A stretch of DNA of 64,000 nt, taken from Cycas panzhihuaensis. Taxonomy: Eukaryota > Cycadophyta. Within the stretch, counting starts at the first letter, position 1. Each line of letters starts with the position of its first letter. Location of the stretch: the NCBI GenBank assembly GCA_023213395.1, contig CM041465.1, positions 238,521,741 to 238,585,740 of the forward strand, given 5' to 3'. The notes under the pieces are model-generated. The model saw only the letters and a program-made list of their open reading frames with translations, did not search any database and had not been told where the DNA came from. The translations under genes and the position numbers were made by a program. Of this stretch, positions 33,205 to 45,338 are shown piece after piece.

Positions 33205-35205
33205 TGGTGTCTTTTGAGAAGGAAAAAATGAACAAGAGACTATAAAAATAATGGCAATAAATGACCAATCATTGTTTACAAATGGGAGATGTACTAAAGT
33301 AGTGTAGAAAAAGGAATAAGAAGTTAGAATGGTTGCTCAGAGATTAAGGGAGTAACTTAGAGGAAAGTCACCAATACTTGTGACAAATATTAACCTAACG
33401 CAGCAAGAATATGAGAAGCACTATGATGAAAATTGGCCACTAACACTTGTGGCAAATATTAACCTGACACACTAGGAATATAAGAAGCACTATGATTATG
33501 ATTACACTATGTATCACTTTTTACAAATAAGTAAGTGATCAATATATAAGATTGTAGGCCAATATAGAAGCTGACATCATTGGGTATACACAACTTAAAA
33601 CTCAAATATAGGATGTATAATCAACCTAATAACCTCTAACTTGTATCCAACATATGGTTGAGGTTAATAAAAGGATGCCTAGGCTTCTAGTAGAATTAAG
33701 TTAGCCTTCACCTGTGATATCTGCAATTGTGCTTGGTGATGAAATCCAAGTTACAACAGAGCCTAAGTACTCCTAATCCTTACCCAGTTCACGAATGAGA
33801 AGCTATATACCTCCTCTAAAGAGTGGTATATACATACCCATGGCTATGACAGATATTGGATTAGGTGTATTTTAATCTTGTATTAAAGTTTCAGTTTTCT
33901 CAATTGGTTACCAAGATGATCCCTGATTGAGGCACGATGGTATGGATAACCAAACCTCATCAATATTCTAATTTAGTCTAGTCCCAACTTAAAACCTATA
34001 TCTCTTTTATGGCACGGCATTTTACCAACCAAGATATCTCAACCTTGGCGAGTGTGTGAATAGGCACAAGATGGTGGAAAATAGTGTATATGATGCATTC
34101 CTTTTAAGAAGAGTGAAAAAAATATCAAATTACATCAAATGTACATTTAACTAAAAATAGAATACTTGCTTGGAGTGTCTCTAGAGTGCTTGCTTTAAGT
34201 GATTTTAGAGTGTTGAAATATAATGCTAATAAGTGAGTGAGGACACTAGATATTGCTCCAATCCATGTGTTTTTTTCTCACTTTTACAATGGGATTTTAA
34301 GCCTTATAAAAAGAAGGAAGAAATTTTCTTCACTTTTTTTTTTTTAAATACAAAAAAAATAGTCTTCACTAAATTAGTAATAACTATCCCCCGCGATGAT
34401 GAAATGGAGTGTTAAATTTTATGCTAAAAACTAGACTCATAGCTTCATATTTAAGAAGTAGAATTAGGTCCAAATGAGTTCTGTAAAGTTTTTGGTAGCC
34501 CCACAAAGTTAGGAGATTATATTTTTTTAGAATTCTTACTAAAATAACTATTGTTCACTAAAACAATAATAACTTCCTCATATGACATCAAAATTGGGTG
34601 TCACTTTTATACCATAAGGTAGACTTAGAGCTCATTTTTAAAAATTAGAATCATGTGAATTAGTGCTCTGTAGAAGATTTTACAGACTTGTGAAGTTTAG
34701 CAAGCAAATTTTATTTCTGTAGAAATTTCAGCTTGCTAATAACTCATTGACACATGATACCATATGAAATTTCTATCATTTTTTTATCACCAGGGTACTA
34801 ATATGGGTAAGGTAAGAGCATATAATGATAGATATTTTAAATGACTCAAAATTCTTTAGATAATGTGGGTAAAACCTCTCCTTGCAATCATTCTCCTAAA
34901 AGCTAGAAAAATTTCGGCAGCATTTCCCCTTATTAAACAGATAAAATGAGGGGAAAGAAAAGAAGAATGAGATAGCATGAATGGCCACCAAAGGATTGGA
35001 ATCCTTGGGCCTTACAAATCCTTATATTATGCTTCCAAACCTACAAAAGAGAAAGGGAAAGCAAATAATACAAAATATGCTATGATAATAACTTGAAAAT
35101 GTTTCTAAATCCACTTTCACAATCTCCTTAACCACATGGATTATGTGGGAGAAGGAAGTGATGGCTCCATTGCAAGTGTAAGTGAGAAATATGAAGGAAG
35201 CAAGC
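33205..35205 (-). other. Leader of element D with a 69-bp repeat
   Basis: This is about 2 kb of AT-rich leader without a convincing open frame. Two copies of a segment with ACTTGTGACAAATATTAACC and AGAAGCACTATGAT start at 33376 and 33445, a 69-bp period. The rest shows no feature I can name. Confidence 0.6.
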
Positions 35206-35217
35206 TCCGATACCACA
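35206..35217 (-). other. Primer binding site of element D
   Basis: On the minus strand, TGGTATCGGAGC directly follows the LTR. It differs from the initiator-Met primer site at one base. Confidence 0.82.
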
Positions 35218-35427
35218 TGAAAAGAGTGGATCTATCCTTCATCTCGATACGCTAAATACAAAGGTAAACATAAGAGCAAGAGAGACTTGAGAGAAAAAAA
35301 GTATCTCTCACAAAATTGGGAAGTAAGAATGAGCCTCCTTCATTGGGATTTTACTTTTATATTGAGAGAGGAAGCATTGGAGTTAGGTGAAATGAAATTA
35401 TACATAATGCACATGAAAGTGTATTTC
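35218..35427 (-). repeat. 5' LTR of element D, truncated
   Basis: It matches the first about 210 bases of 27911-28209 (AAAGAGTGGATCTATCC, then GAGAGACTTGAGAGAAA). The match fades at about 35427, so about 85 bp of the LTR's outer end is absent. Confidence 0.8.
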
Positions 35428-36130
35428 ACTTAAGGAGATCAGCATCAAGCTACATATTATTCAAGTTTTCTTTATATTTGTGATATATCTTCTCAGATCT
35501 ATATTTTTTTTATCAAATATTTGGTATTTTTCAAGCAGATTTCTATCTATTTATCCTATATTTTTGCAGATATGCGTAGGATTATAGTTGCATACAATAT
35601 CTACTCAAGCTTTTTCTTAGATTTGGTTTATATTTCTTCAAGATCTACCTTATATTTTTTAGATCTGTTATAATTACGTCAGATCTAAAATATTTAGCTT
35701 AAGATCTGCTTATTTTATCAAGTTTTTTCAGTATTTTCTACTACATTTAGTACAGACCTTCTTATTTTAGGAATTATTACAATATTTTGTGGCATATTTA
35801 TTTTAGATCTGTAACATTTGGTTCAGATCTACTATATTTCATTTCAGATCTGTATTTTTCATCACATATTTAACTATATTTTCAAGTTTTTTTCCAGATC
35901 TACATTTTTTTTTAAGCATATTCAGCCTTCTGGAGAAGCTATATAGCAGATTTTATTTCTGCAAGTCTACAAATTAGCTACAACCATGTTTACTAGGTTT
36001 TTCATATTTTTTTGTATATTCAAACATATATTACTGATATATCTACTACATATTTGAAAGTTTATTTCAAATACAAATTTATAGACATTTTTAATATATT
36101 TTTTGTCAATATACTTAGATCTACTCTCTC
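35428..36130. repeat. T-rich block with ten AGATCT sites
   Basis: AGATCT occurs at 35495, 35641, 35661, 35681, 35702, 35815, 35825, 35846, 35896 and 36117, mostly as (C/T)AGATCT(A/G) set in T-rich sequence. One site per about 4 kb would be expected by chance. Near matches (CAGATTTC, CAGATATG, CAGACCTT) suggest a decayed short interspersed or tandem motif. Origin unknown. Confidence 0.75.
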
Positions 36131-37248
36131 AAAACTTAAAACTTTGTAGCATTGAAAGCTTGTTCTCATATTAAGTTTTATTTTTGGGCTAAAAATAGTC
36201 TCCAAGCATTTTCTATTTTATATTTGTGATTATTTTTAAAAAATCTATAAACAGTTGAAATTGTAAATGGAAAATATTTGTGTACTATTTTCAAGAACCC
36301 TTAGCAAAGGTCCACTAGAGATTCTCTTGAAATAGTGCTTAAGACTTGTCAAAAACTTCACATTGTCCTTTACTTCTAAAATCATCTTTGAAATATCATA
36401 AACATATATTACATTACAGGTAAATACTTTACATTACTAGACATAGCTCTGGTACTTAGGTTTCCATTTATGCCATTTTATTACTACAATAAAATTACTT
36501 AGATAGAAATATTGTAAACACATCAACAACTGTCATTCTACAGTAGCACTATAACCATTTCATTTTGAGAAATTTCTCTTAAGTCAAAAGAATTTTGCAT
36601 TGAAATTATATTATACATGTGACAAAGGAAAACATCTTCTTTTCCATATTTGGACCATCAAATTGAAACAACAAGCCACTGGTTGGTTCCTAAACATTGT
36701 AAACTAGAAGGCCATTCCATTCCCATATACTATTAACACGCTGCCTTTATATCTCATTTAGGATTGTCTCTTTATTTTCCAAAGAGAAAATTAACTTTGA
36801 GCCACTTTCCTTGTTAACAAGGTGTCAAACTTTGAGGATTTACCTTTCTTGTGATTTTGCATCAAGAGCCAAAATCACAATACATAGTTTTCAATTGAGC
36901 ACTAGCTTATATTGAAAGAATATAATGCTCTAAGCCCTGATTATTCAAGAAAGCAAAAAGGTAAATCAGGGGATATCTATAGATTAAACTACTCAAGATA
37001 TTATTACCTTGTGTTAGAAAAATCATCCAAACCCTAGTTTGAAATCAAAATTTCAATATTACCTATAACAACATCCATTTATATTAGTTTTTTCAAACAA
37101 AAACCACATTGATATTCTATTCCATATTTGGTGGCCCAAACTTATGTTAAGAAGGATTTCATCAGAGTTAAAATAATTGTGTATGATCCTTTGTATGCAC
37201 ATTTTTTATTTTCAGCACATATATAATACCCATATAGAACCCTTACTA
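36131..37248. other. Unassigned AT-rich stretch
   Basis: No LTR, coding motif or repeat recognised. It lies between the AGATCT block and the second piece of A3's left LTR. Confidence 0.45.
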
Positions 37249-37436
37249 GTGGAGAAGAAAGACTACATTGTGAACCCCCTCTTAGCGAGGGGCGTTCCAC
37301 CTCCCCCCCCCCCCCCCCCCCAGCCAAGGGAGGCTCTCACCCTCCTTGGAATCCCCCGAAAAAGATTAGGAAGGGAAACCACACCAAAAACATACCAAAA
37401 TTTTAGCCCCAAAATATTATTGTCATAATATCCAAC
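37249..37436 (-). repeat. Left LTR of A3, second piece, with 19-C run
   Basis: From GAACCCCCTCTTAGCG (about 37272) to ATATCCAACA (37436) it matches about 41898-42058. A run of 19 Cs (37303-37321) replaces the ACAACCCTTATACCCCC of the partner LTR. The bases 37249-37271 are only loosely similar. The polypurine complement ATCTCCACCTTGAC follows. Confidence 0.8.
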
Positions 37437-39080
37437 AATCTCCACCTTGACAACAATTACTTGGTACCTTTCCTGGACCTTTCATCATCTTTTCTTTAAG
37501 CCAAGAGAAGTCAAATACCATTTGAACTTCTCTAATGCTACTGGTTTTATGAATATATATTAGCACAATTCTAATTGGTGTGAATCTTCTCAAGTGCCAC
37601 TTCACCTGCTTCCACAACCTATCTAACAAAATGGTACTTAAGAGTAATATGCTTTGTTCTACTGTGATAAGTTGGATTCTTGGCTAAGTAAATGGCACTT
37701 TGACTATCACAAAATACCTTTACATTTTCCTGTCTCCTTCCAAGCTCAACCAATAGACCCTATAACCAAATTGCTTCTTTATAAGCATGTGCTACAGCAA
37801 CACATTTAACTTCCATGGTTGATAGTGCAATTGTGCTATGCAATTTGGACATCCAACTAACTGGACCATTTGCAAAAAAAAAAAACATAATCTGAACTAG
37901 ACCTTCTAATGTCTAAATCTCCTGTAAAGTTTAAATCGACATATCTACAAACCTGATTACCTGTACCTCCAAAGGTGATGCAGTAGCTGCTCGTGCCTCT
38001 TAAATACTGAAGCACCCATTTCACTATAGCCTAATGTTCCTTTCTTAGATTTGCCATAAACCTGCTAACTACACTGACTACATGTGAAATATCAGGTCTT
38101 GTACATATGATGGCATACATCAAACTTCTTATTGCATTGACATAAGACACACGAGACATATAAGCCTTTTCTTCTTCACTACTAGGACTCATATTCAAAG
38201 AAAGCTTGAAGTGGGAAGTCAATGGGATACTTACTGGTTTCACATTTATCATACCAAACCTGGTTAACACATATTCTTCACATATTTCTACTATGATAAC
38301 CATAGCTTACCATTTTTCCTGTCTCTATGTATCTCCATGCCTAAGATTTACTTTGTAGCTCCTAGATCCTTCATCAACATATAATATCAAGATAATGAAT
38401 AAGCCATTATCCATAAATTTAAAGTAAACATAATGATCATACTCACTTCTTTTGAAAGTTTAGCTCTCCATGAAGGTATCAAACTTCTTATACCACTACC
38501 TGGGTGATTGCTTTAGGCCATACAATGATTTCCTGAGCCTGCAAATAAGTCTTTTTCTACCATCTTGTACAAACCCTTCTGGTTGATCCATATAGATCTC
38601 CTCATCTAAATCTCCATGTAGAAAAGATGTTTTTACATCTAACTACTCCAACTCCAAATCAAGAGAAGCTACCAATTCTAACAGCACTCGAATTGAAACA
38701 AGTTTGACAACTAGTGAAAAGATCTCATGAAAGTCAATACTTGCTTTCTGTGCAAAACCTTTAGCTACCACTCTTGCCCTTTATTTATCAACATTTCCAT
38801 CAACATATGTTTTATTTTAGAAAACCCACCTGCAACTAACAGTCTTGCTACCATGTAGAAGTTCTACCAAGTCCCATGAATTATTTTTCTTCAAAGCATC
38901 TATCTCTTTTTGCATAGCCCTTTTCCACTTCTCACCATAGATATCATCTACTGTTTCCTGATAACATGTGAGCTCACCATCATTAGAAACCAAAGCAATA
39001 GAAATAGAAGGGTTGTACCTATCAGGTGGATGACTAACTTGTATATATCTTCTAATTATTGGCAGAGGAGTGTACACATA
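37437..39080 (-). pseudogene. Copia A3 reverse transcriptase and RNase H
   Basis: The RNase H side is readable at 38303-38031 (YMSRVSYVNAIRSLMYAIICTRPDISH). The reverse transcriptase N-terminal part is the 86-codon frame 39077-38817 (KWKRAMQKEIDALKKNNSWD, CRWVF). The catalytic box begins LYVD near 38370, but the following bases are missing: compared with A4 at 48410, about 90 bp after the first aspartate, including the second aspartate, is deleted. The enzyme is therefore dead. Confidence 0.82.
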
Positions 39081-41380
39081 CTCCTATGAATCTGCTGCTG
39101 ATTCATCTTTAGAAAGATCTTCATGCTCTTTTGATTCCATAGATGACTGCATTTCAAACTTGACTTGTTGATGTTAAGCTTGCTACTCCTATTTCATTTC
39201 AACTTCTCCACTATCTAATTTTACAAGGGGAGATTCATCAAGTACGATATCTTTGTTAATAGTGATTTTGTGGGCAATAGCATTCCACAACCTATATCGC
39301 TTCACACCATCCTTATCACTATAACCAACAAATATATATCTCTTAGATTTTGGGTCTAACTTTGAACATTTACTTTTGTTAGTTTAGGCATAAGCATCAC
39401 AACCAAAAACTTTTAAATTTGAATAATCACATGGATGTCTAGTCCACACCTATTCAGGAATCTTATAATCTATTGCAAGTGATGGTGACCTATTTACTAG
39501 ATAACAAGTTGTTTGGATAACTTCTGCCTACAAGCCCTGCTCCACTCCTACATTACTTAGCATGCTTCTTGCTCTTTCTAAGAGTGTCATATTTATGTGC
39601 TTAGTAATGTCATTTTACTATAGAGTATAGCTAGTGGTCTTGTGTCTTTCGATCCCAACTTCTCTACAATAGTTCTCAAATTCTAGAGAGTTGAAATCAC
39701 CTCCATTATCAGTTCTTAAACATTTGATTATCTTACCAGTGTTGTTCTCAACTAGAGTCTTGAACTTCTTAAACACACTAAATACTTCAGATTTCCTTTT
39801 TAAAAAATAAACCCATACCTTCCTGGAGTAATCATCTATAAATGTGACAAAATACAATTATCATCCATAAGATATTTTAGGGGTTGGTCCCTATACATCT
39901 GAATGTATGTAATCTAAAACGCCTTTACTAGTGTGACTCCCTACTTTAAACCTGAGTCTACATTGTTTTCTAAAACCACAATGTTTACAGAAAGCCAAGT
40001 TTGAAAGCTGCAAGTTAGGAAGCAACTTACAGTTTATCAGCACTTTAAGTCCTCTCTCACTCAGGTTCCCAAGTCTCTGATGCCATAACTGAGCTGGATG
40101 TTCTACAGTCTTTGATGTAGTAGCTGCTTGGCTGACATCTATACTTCCAACTAAAATGTAAAGATTTCCTTTCTTTAAGGCTTTCATAACAACCAAGGCA
40201 CCCTTTGACACCTTTAGGACTCCTTCATGACCTATATGCTTATAACCACCCAAGTTTAGTTCACCCAAGGAAATTAGATTACTTTTCAGATTAGGTACAC
40301 GTCTAACCTCAGTTAATGTTCTCACTACCCCATCAAACATCTTAATCATGATGCTACCGATGCCCATTGTCTTACAGGAAACTTCATTACCTATAAGCAC
40401 ATCACCACCATAAAGAGGTTGGTATGATGAGAACCAACTCTTATGTGGACACATATGGTGCAAAATACCTGAATCTAACAACCAGTCATGGTGATAATAA
40501 GAAACATTACAAGCAACTAAGACATCATCATCCATACCTTGATTTGACTTCACCTGATTCATCTCCTTGGCAGGATCTTCCTTTTCTTGGAACTCCTTCT
40601 TTTTGTAGCAACCCTTCTTGAGGTGACCAGTCTTATTATAGTGCCAACATCTGAGCTTACTCTTTTTGCTCTTTGACTTAGACCTTGATGTATCCCTAGA
40701 GTTTTGTCCTCTCTCAATCATTCTACCCCTTGCCATCATAACTTCTAGTGTGGAGATTTCAAGACTAGACTTCCTCTGTACTTCTTCCATTAGCAAATCA
40801 CTCATAACAGAATCATAATCCAATACATATGTAGTGCTAAAACTAATTGAGGTGACAATATTATCCTAGGATTCAGGTAATGAGCATAACAAGGTAACAA
40901 CCTTGTCCTCATCCTCAATTTTAACATTAATACTAGTTAACTAACAAATAAGAGTATTGGAAATATTTAAATGGTTAGTAATTTTTGTACCTTCCTTCAT
41001 CTGTAATGAGTACAGTTACCTCTTCAGGTAGATTTGATTTGTTACTGATTTGGTCATGTACAAGCCTTCCAACTAGGTCCATAATCCTTCTACTGTCTCC
41101 TCCCCTGCAATGTTAAATAAGACGTCATCTACTAAGTATAATTATATTATGCTAAGTGCCTTTTTGTCTAAGTCATCCCATTCATCATCGTCTATCCCTG
41201 CAGGTTTCTTTGATTTACCTATGAGGGCTTTGTACAAACCTTACTTTACAAGAACATCATACACTTTTAGCTTCCACAACTCGAAGTTATTCTTGCCATT
41301 GAATTTCTCCACCTCAGACTTTGCACCTGCTAGTTTCACCATTTGGTATAGAAAAGCTGACACTAAAACCTTCACAAACT
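39081..41380 (-). pseudogene. Copia A3 gag, protease and integrase
   Basis: Gag starts near 41340 (MVKLAGAKSEVEKFNGKNNF), about 60 bases after the primer site. The 310-codon frame 40823-39891 holds the end of gag, the zinc knuckle CWHYNKTGHLKKGC (second cysteine replaced by tyrosine), the protease LLDSGILHHM (40420-40475 region) and the pre-integrase finger (LWHQRLGNLSERG, then CKHCG). The integrase core follows in 39857-39618 with FVTFIDDYSRKVWVYFLK and LRTDNGGDFNS, both aspartates present. The region of the catalytic glutamate (about 39600-39560) has stops. Confidence 0.88.
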
Positions 41381-41399
41381 TGCTGCAAAAAAAAGAGTG

Positions 41400-41411
41400 G
41401 CTCTGATACCA
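41400..41411 (-). other. Primer binding site of A3
   Basis: On the minus strand TGGTATCAGAGC, a perfect initiator-Met primer site, lies two bases inside the LTR edge. Confidence 0.92.
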
Positions 41412-41413
41412 CT

Positions 41414-42058
41414 TGTTGAGAATACAAGGTCCCAACCCTTTAACCGTTACTAAGATCTATTGCATTCTTACAACTAGTTACAGAAATCAAAACTTAAGAT
41501 TACATGCAAGTTCTAAAATCAGAGATTATATAATAACATAAAAATGAAAGCCAAACATCACATATGCACCCAATATAACATGGTAAAACCCTAGTAGTGT
41601 GTTAGGGAAATATCCACATAGGAAAGGTATCGGTCTTTATTGCTGTATAATCAAAAAATAGTACATCTCAATAGAAGAGTGCTCTCATGAACAATAACCA
41701 GCTGCTGCCCTCATCAAAGTACATTACATTACATACAACATAATAAGAAAAAGCCTTAAATCAGGCTACATGAGAGGGACATCTAAGGCATAAATCTCAA
41801 CTGTAGAATCTAGGGTATTTGTATCAAACAACCCTGATTCTCTTTACATTTTAATATGGTTTATAAGGCTAATTTTTTGGGTCGGGAGCTATCGCCCTTG
41901 AACCCCCTCTTAGCGGGGGGTGTTCCACAACCCTTATACCCCCAGCCAAGGGGGGCTTCCACCCCTCTTGGAATCCCCCAAGAAAGATTAGGGGGGAAAC
42001 CACACCGAAAACATGCCAAAATTTTAGCCCCAAAATATTGTTGTCACAATATCCAATA
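41414..42058 (-). repeat. 5' LTR of A3
   Basis: The 645-bp LTR, minus orientation, runs from TATTGGATATTGTGAC (TG mutated to TA) to CTCAACA. It includes the G/C-rich inverted repeats at about 41895-41995 (CCCCCTCTTAGCGGGGGG, AGCCAAGGGGGGCT). Confidence 0.92.
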
Positions 42059-44556
42059 AGCATACGTAGATAATATATGCTTACTGATATTATGAGTCAA
42101 ATATATTAGGGCAGAAGAATGAAATGCATCAGAAACCACTCAACATAAGTTCATAATTATTGATCGCATAACCTTCTTGAATAACATCTTAGCACTTAAC
42201 TCCATGCACTTTGTTGCCACTTACCTCACCAACAAACTTATACATTTTCATTACTATGAACATAGCAGTTGAAGAGATCGATTATTAGCTCCAGATTGAT
42301 TAGGATCGTTAAACAAGCATACTCATATCAAGATGTCATAAGATCCAAATGACCTAGTTGTAAATCCCTCTCTATGCAGTCCTCTTCCTTGTAGCAATCC
42401 TTTGCAAGTGATTATTGGTATCAGAGATGCATAACGCTCATTTGGTATTGTCTATGGGTAGTGGGCATTCCAGCTTGTAGCTTGTGGAAGATAGAGGTGG
42501 GGCAAAAAAGTGCCTTCCTTCATATTGTGTGTTCTTGAAGAAATCCTGAAAAAATGTTGAAGACTCAGAATTCAACTGAGAGAGCGTGCACTACTTGTCA
42601 TCGTCTATGTTCTAACATTGTGAGCACAATAGTGTGGACGACTCGTCCCAACTGAGTCTTTGTCTCCCATTTCCATGTATTCTTTGCCACAGATCTCCAC
42701 ATCGGTGCTTGCACCATATAACAACGTGCCTTTGATGCATCCTCTCTTGGATCCTCAATCCTCAGCACACTAGGCATGGCATCTCCATGGCCATTATAGT
42801 GCGGCAACGGTGCAGCCACTAGCAGCGCCATTTGATTCAAATCTTTTATCTTTTATTAATAAAAGTTTTAATTAATTAAATCAATCTATAAAAATTTTAG
42901 AATCCATGATTTGTTGGGGTTGTAATACTGTGTAGTGTGAACTGCAGGAATTGTTCTTATATTTTTCAAATATTTTAAACATAGATACTCGTGATTACTA
43001 AAACGATCATCATTAGCAATCTCTCAAACATCGTCCTAAGTGATATCTCACGTATGCTGCATTTCCATCGAGCCATTATTCACCAAATCTGACCCATCTT
43101 TGCTGTCTGCATATTCACGCAATGCGATGGTGGCATATCACACCTTTTTTTATTATTTATCTTTTATAAAGTTTTAAAAACTTAAATTAAATTGTATAAA
43201 GTTTGAATTCCATAGTTAAAAAGGTTATTAAGCCCCTTAGAACCTTTACACTTTATCCCTCGATCACCTATAACCTTCACGTGACCTTAAATGATCACTA
43301 AAGGGGCTAACAAACTTTTTATTAATCTTTTTCTTTTTTCTTTTCTTTTAATTTTTCATTTTTACATAGGGTTGCTAGCATTTTTTTGCCATAACTTCTC
43401 ACTGAGTCATTAGTTTTTAACGAAACTAGTTTTATTACGTAATAAATATTTTGTAGATTGATTTCGACTAGTCATATAACTAATTTGGTGCTAATTTGAC
43501 CCTGTTTCAGTCGATTTAAAGCCAATCAGTCTTTTTTTTAGCATTTTTTAAACTTTTTACAAAATCACCTTTTGAACTGATTATATTTTATTACTGGGTA
43601 ATTATTTTTTACCTGAATCTATTCTATAGTTATCTACGTACAACAAACTTCATTACCCACCTTTTATTTTATTTTTTTGAAATCATTTTGATCACTATTT
43701 TAATCGTCAAAAGTGTCACTTTAGTGGTTTTTAGCCTTTTTCTTAACATTTTCCCATAAAGGTACCTGTTGCCATTTTTGTTATAACTTCTCTATTTTGT
43801 ATCAGAATTTAGTCCCATTAGTTTCGTTGGGAATCTGATTCATTCCCCTTCAAACTGATATAGTTTTTTATACATTTTAACATGTTTTTGCTGATTTTCA
43901 AATCAATCAAAGTTGAAGTACTTAATTACCTCAAACCTACCATTTTTACACATTTTTTATATATATTTCTTAAAATTTTTCAGTTGAAAGTATATTGAGT
44001 AGTCTTTTAAATAACATTTAATCATTTTTCAGTATTTTATAAAGTTTTATTAGCAATTTTATGCTTTTTTAAGCTCCCTGCTCCCTTTAAGCCTAAAAAA
44101 GAGACATGTTTCTTTGATTTATTAAAACTTGACTTGTATGAACTCATTTTCAAAACGGTTAATTCCATTAGATTTATATTTTATTAATCTTCGTACTGGT
44201 GAAGTTTCACCTTATTCTGATATCGTTTAGTACAACTTTGAAGCTACTAAACTTAAGTATTTGACATAACCCTACATTTAAAAAATTAAAAAGTTAAAAA
44301 TTTTATTATTTCTTATCATCATATTTTTATTTCATATTTGTATATTTAAAAGGATTTGTTACATTCAAAATTATTCACATATTTATTATATTTTAAAACT
44401 TTATTTGAAATCATACCTTATAAGGTTATACACTTATTCAAAGGGTATTATATTTTCTTTTGAAGTGGATATTTGATATCATATCATAAATTATTCATTT
44501 ATTGATTTTTTTGACTTGATAAAAGTACATTTTATGTACTAAAGTTCTTTGATAAA
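42059..44556 (+). other. Leader of element E, shared with C
   Basis: No convincing gene. The part at about 43380-44000 aligns to the reverse complement of 23460-22850 in element C, for example TTTGGTGCTAATTTGACC at about 43488 against TTTGGTGCCCATTTGACC. The open frame at 42598-42840 on the minus strand matches nothing and is probably leader sequence. Confidence 0.65.
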
Positions 44557-45249
44557 ATGGCACAATTTCCCATTTTTTATGGCTATAATTTTTTACTATG
44601 GTATAACACTATGCAAGACTATTTTATTAAACATGATCTTTTGAAGTATTTGCAACGTGAATGTGATCTAAGTATTAAAGAAAATTTTAAAAAGGATAAT
44701 GAAGCATTAGGTTTATTATTTTTCACTATGACTAATGATGTTTTTTCAAAGGTTTGTAAATTAACTACTTCTAAATCAGTTTGGGATGTATTGATTTCTA
44801 TTTATGGGGGAGATACCCTCCATGTATTTGATGATATTTTTGATGAGCATATGAGACAGGTGACAGAACATGTGAATCATAATAACAACACCCATGAAGA
44901 TTTAGATCAAATATAGGACCAACTTACTACACAAGTATATGATCCTCCATTTGAGGGGGAGAATGAATCATATGATATGACGAAGAATAAATCTTATGAC
45001 ATGATAGGGAATGAATCCTATGATATGACAAAGAATAAACCTAATGATATGACAGTTGTTCATAGCATAAAGACTACAAAAGATAAAGTTCAAGTTCAAG
45101 GCCTTCTTAATGTTCTAGTTGATAAAGTCAAAATTACAGCTATTTATCTACATTTGAATCAAGTTTCATCTATTTATAGTTTTTTTACATCATTCCATGG
45201 TAAAGAGATATATGTGGCTATAAGGATGAGAAGAGTTGATAATGATTAA
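44557..45249 (+). CDS. Gag of element E, unit 1
   Basis: ATG 44557 opens a 119-codon frame, MAQFPIFYGYNFLLWYNTM, with a UBN2-type capsid: FKKDNEALGLLFFTMTNDVF, SKSVWDVLISIYGGD and DDIFDEHMRQV. A stop after EDLDQI is followed in frame by QLTTQVYDPPFEGE. An acidic/polar tail with repeated NESYDMTKNK-like decamers then runs to 45249. With one stop read through, the protein would be about 230 residues. There is no zinc knuckle. It resembles the C gag in fold and in KKDNEAL. It ends only about 80 bp before the polypurine tract. Confidence 0.72.
44964..45053 (+). repeat. Short tandem repeat in E gag tail
   Basis: Three to four units of about 30 bp encode ESYDMTKNK, SYDMIGN, ESYDMTKNK and PNDMT. 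Unit 2 of the element has only one such repeat near 46727, so the number changed after the units were duplicated. Confidence 0.8.
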
Positions 45250-45338
45250 GATTAAAATTTTAAAAAATATTTCAAATACAAGTTCCAAAAGTTCAAGGAG
45301 AAGATACAAGTATTCGTGATGACCATTAAGAGGGAGAA

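Larger units (their letters stand above)
27911..35427 (-). mobile_element. Copia element D nested in A3's LTR
   Basis: The minus-strand element has a complete left (3') LTR at 27911-28209, the polypurine tract complement TCTCCCCCTTAAT at 28211-28223, pol, gag, a leader of about 2 kb, a primer site at 35206-35217 and a right (5') LTR that is cut short at about 35427. Both LTRs share AGAGTGGATCTATC-type starts and the GAGAGACTTGAGAGAAA block. Its right end does not return to the A3 LTR, so a deletion or another insertion followed. Confidence 0.85.
27614..42058 (-). mobile_element. Copia family-A element A3, left LTR split by element D
   Basis: On the minus strand: right (5') LTR 42058-41414, primer site 41411-41400, gag-pol 41350-37437, then the left (3') LTR in two pieces, 37436 to about 37262 and 27910-27614. 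Between the pieces lie element D (27911-35427) and an unassigned block (35428 to about 37261). About 190 bp of the middle of the LTR is missing. AGCAT is found at 27612-27616 and at 42059-42063, which would be the target duplication if the LTR starts at TGACAAGAC (27617). See the alternative reading with A4. Confidence 0.7.

Noticed and set aside
37142-37445. Glycine- or proline-run proteins on both strands
   Set aside because: They come from the 19-C homopolymer inside the family-A LTR.
42598-42840. 80-codon minus-strand frame with normal-looking composition
   Set aside because: No domain recognised, and it lies antisense in the leader of element E. Kept only as leader sequence.
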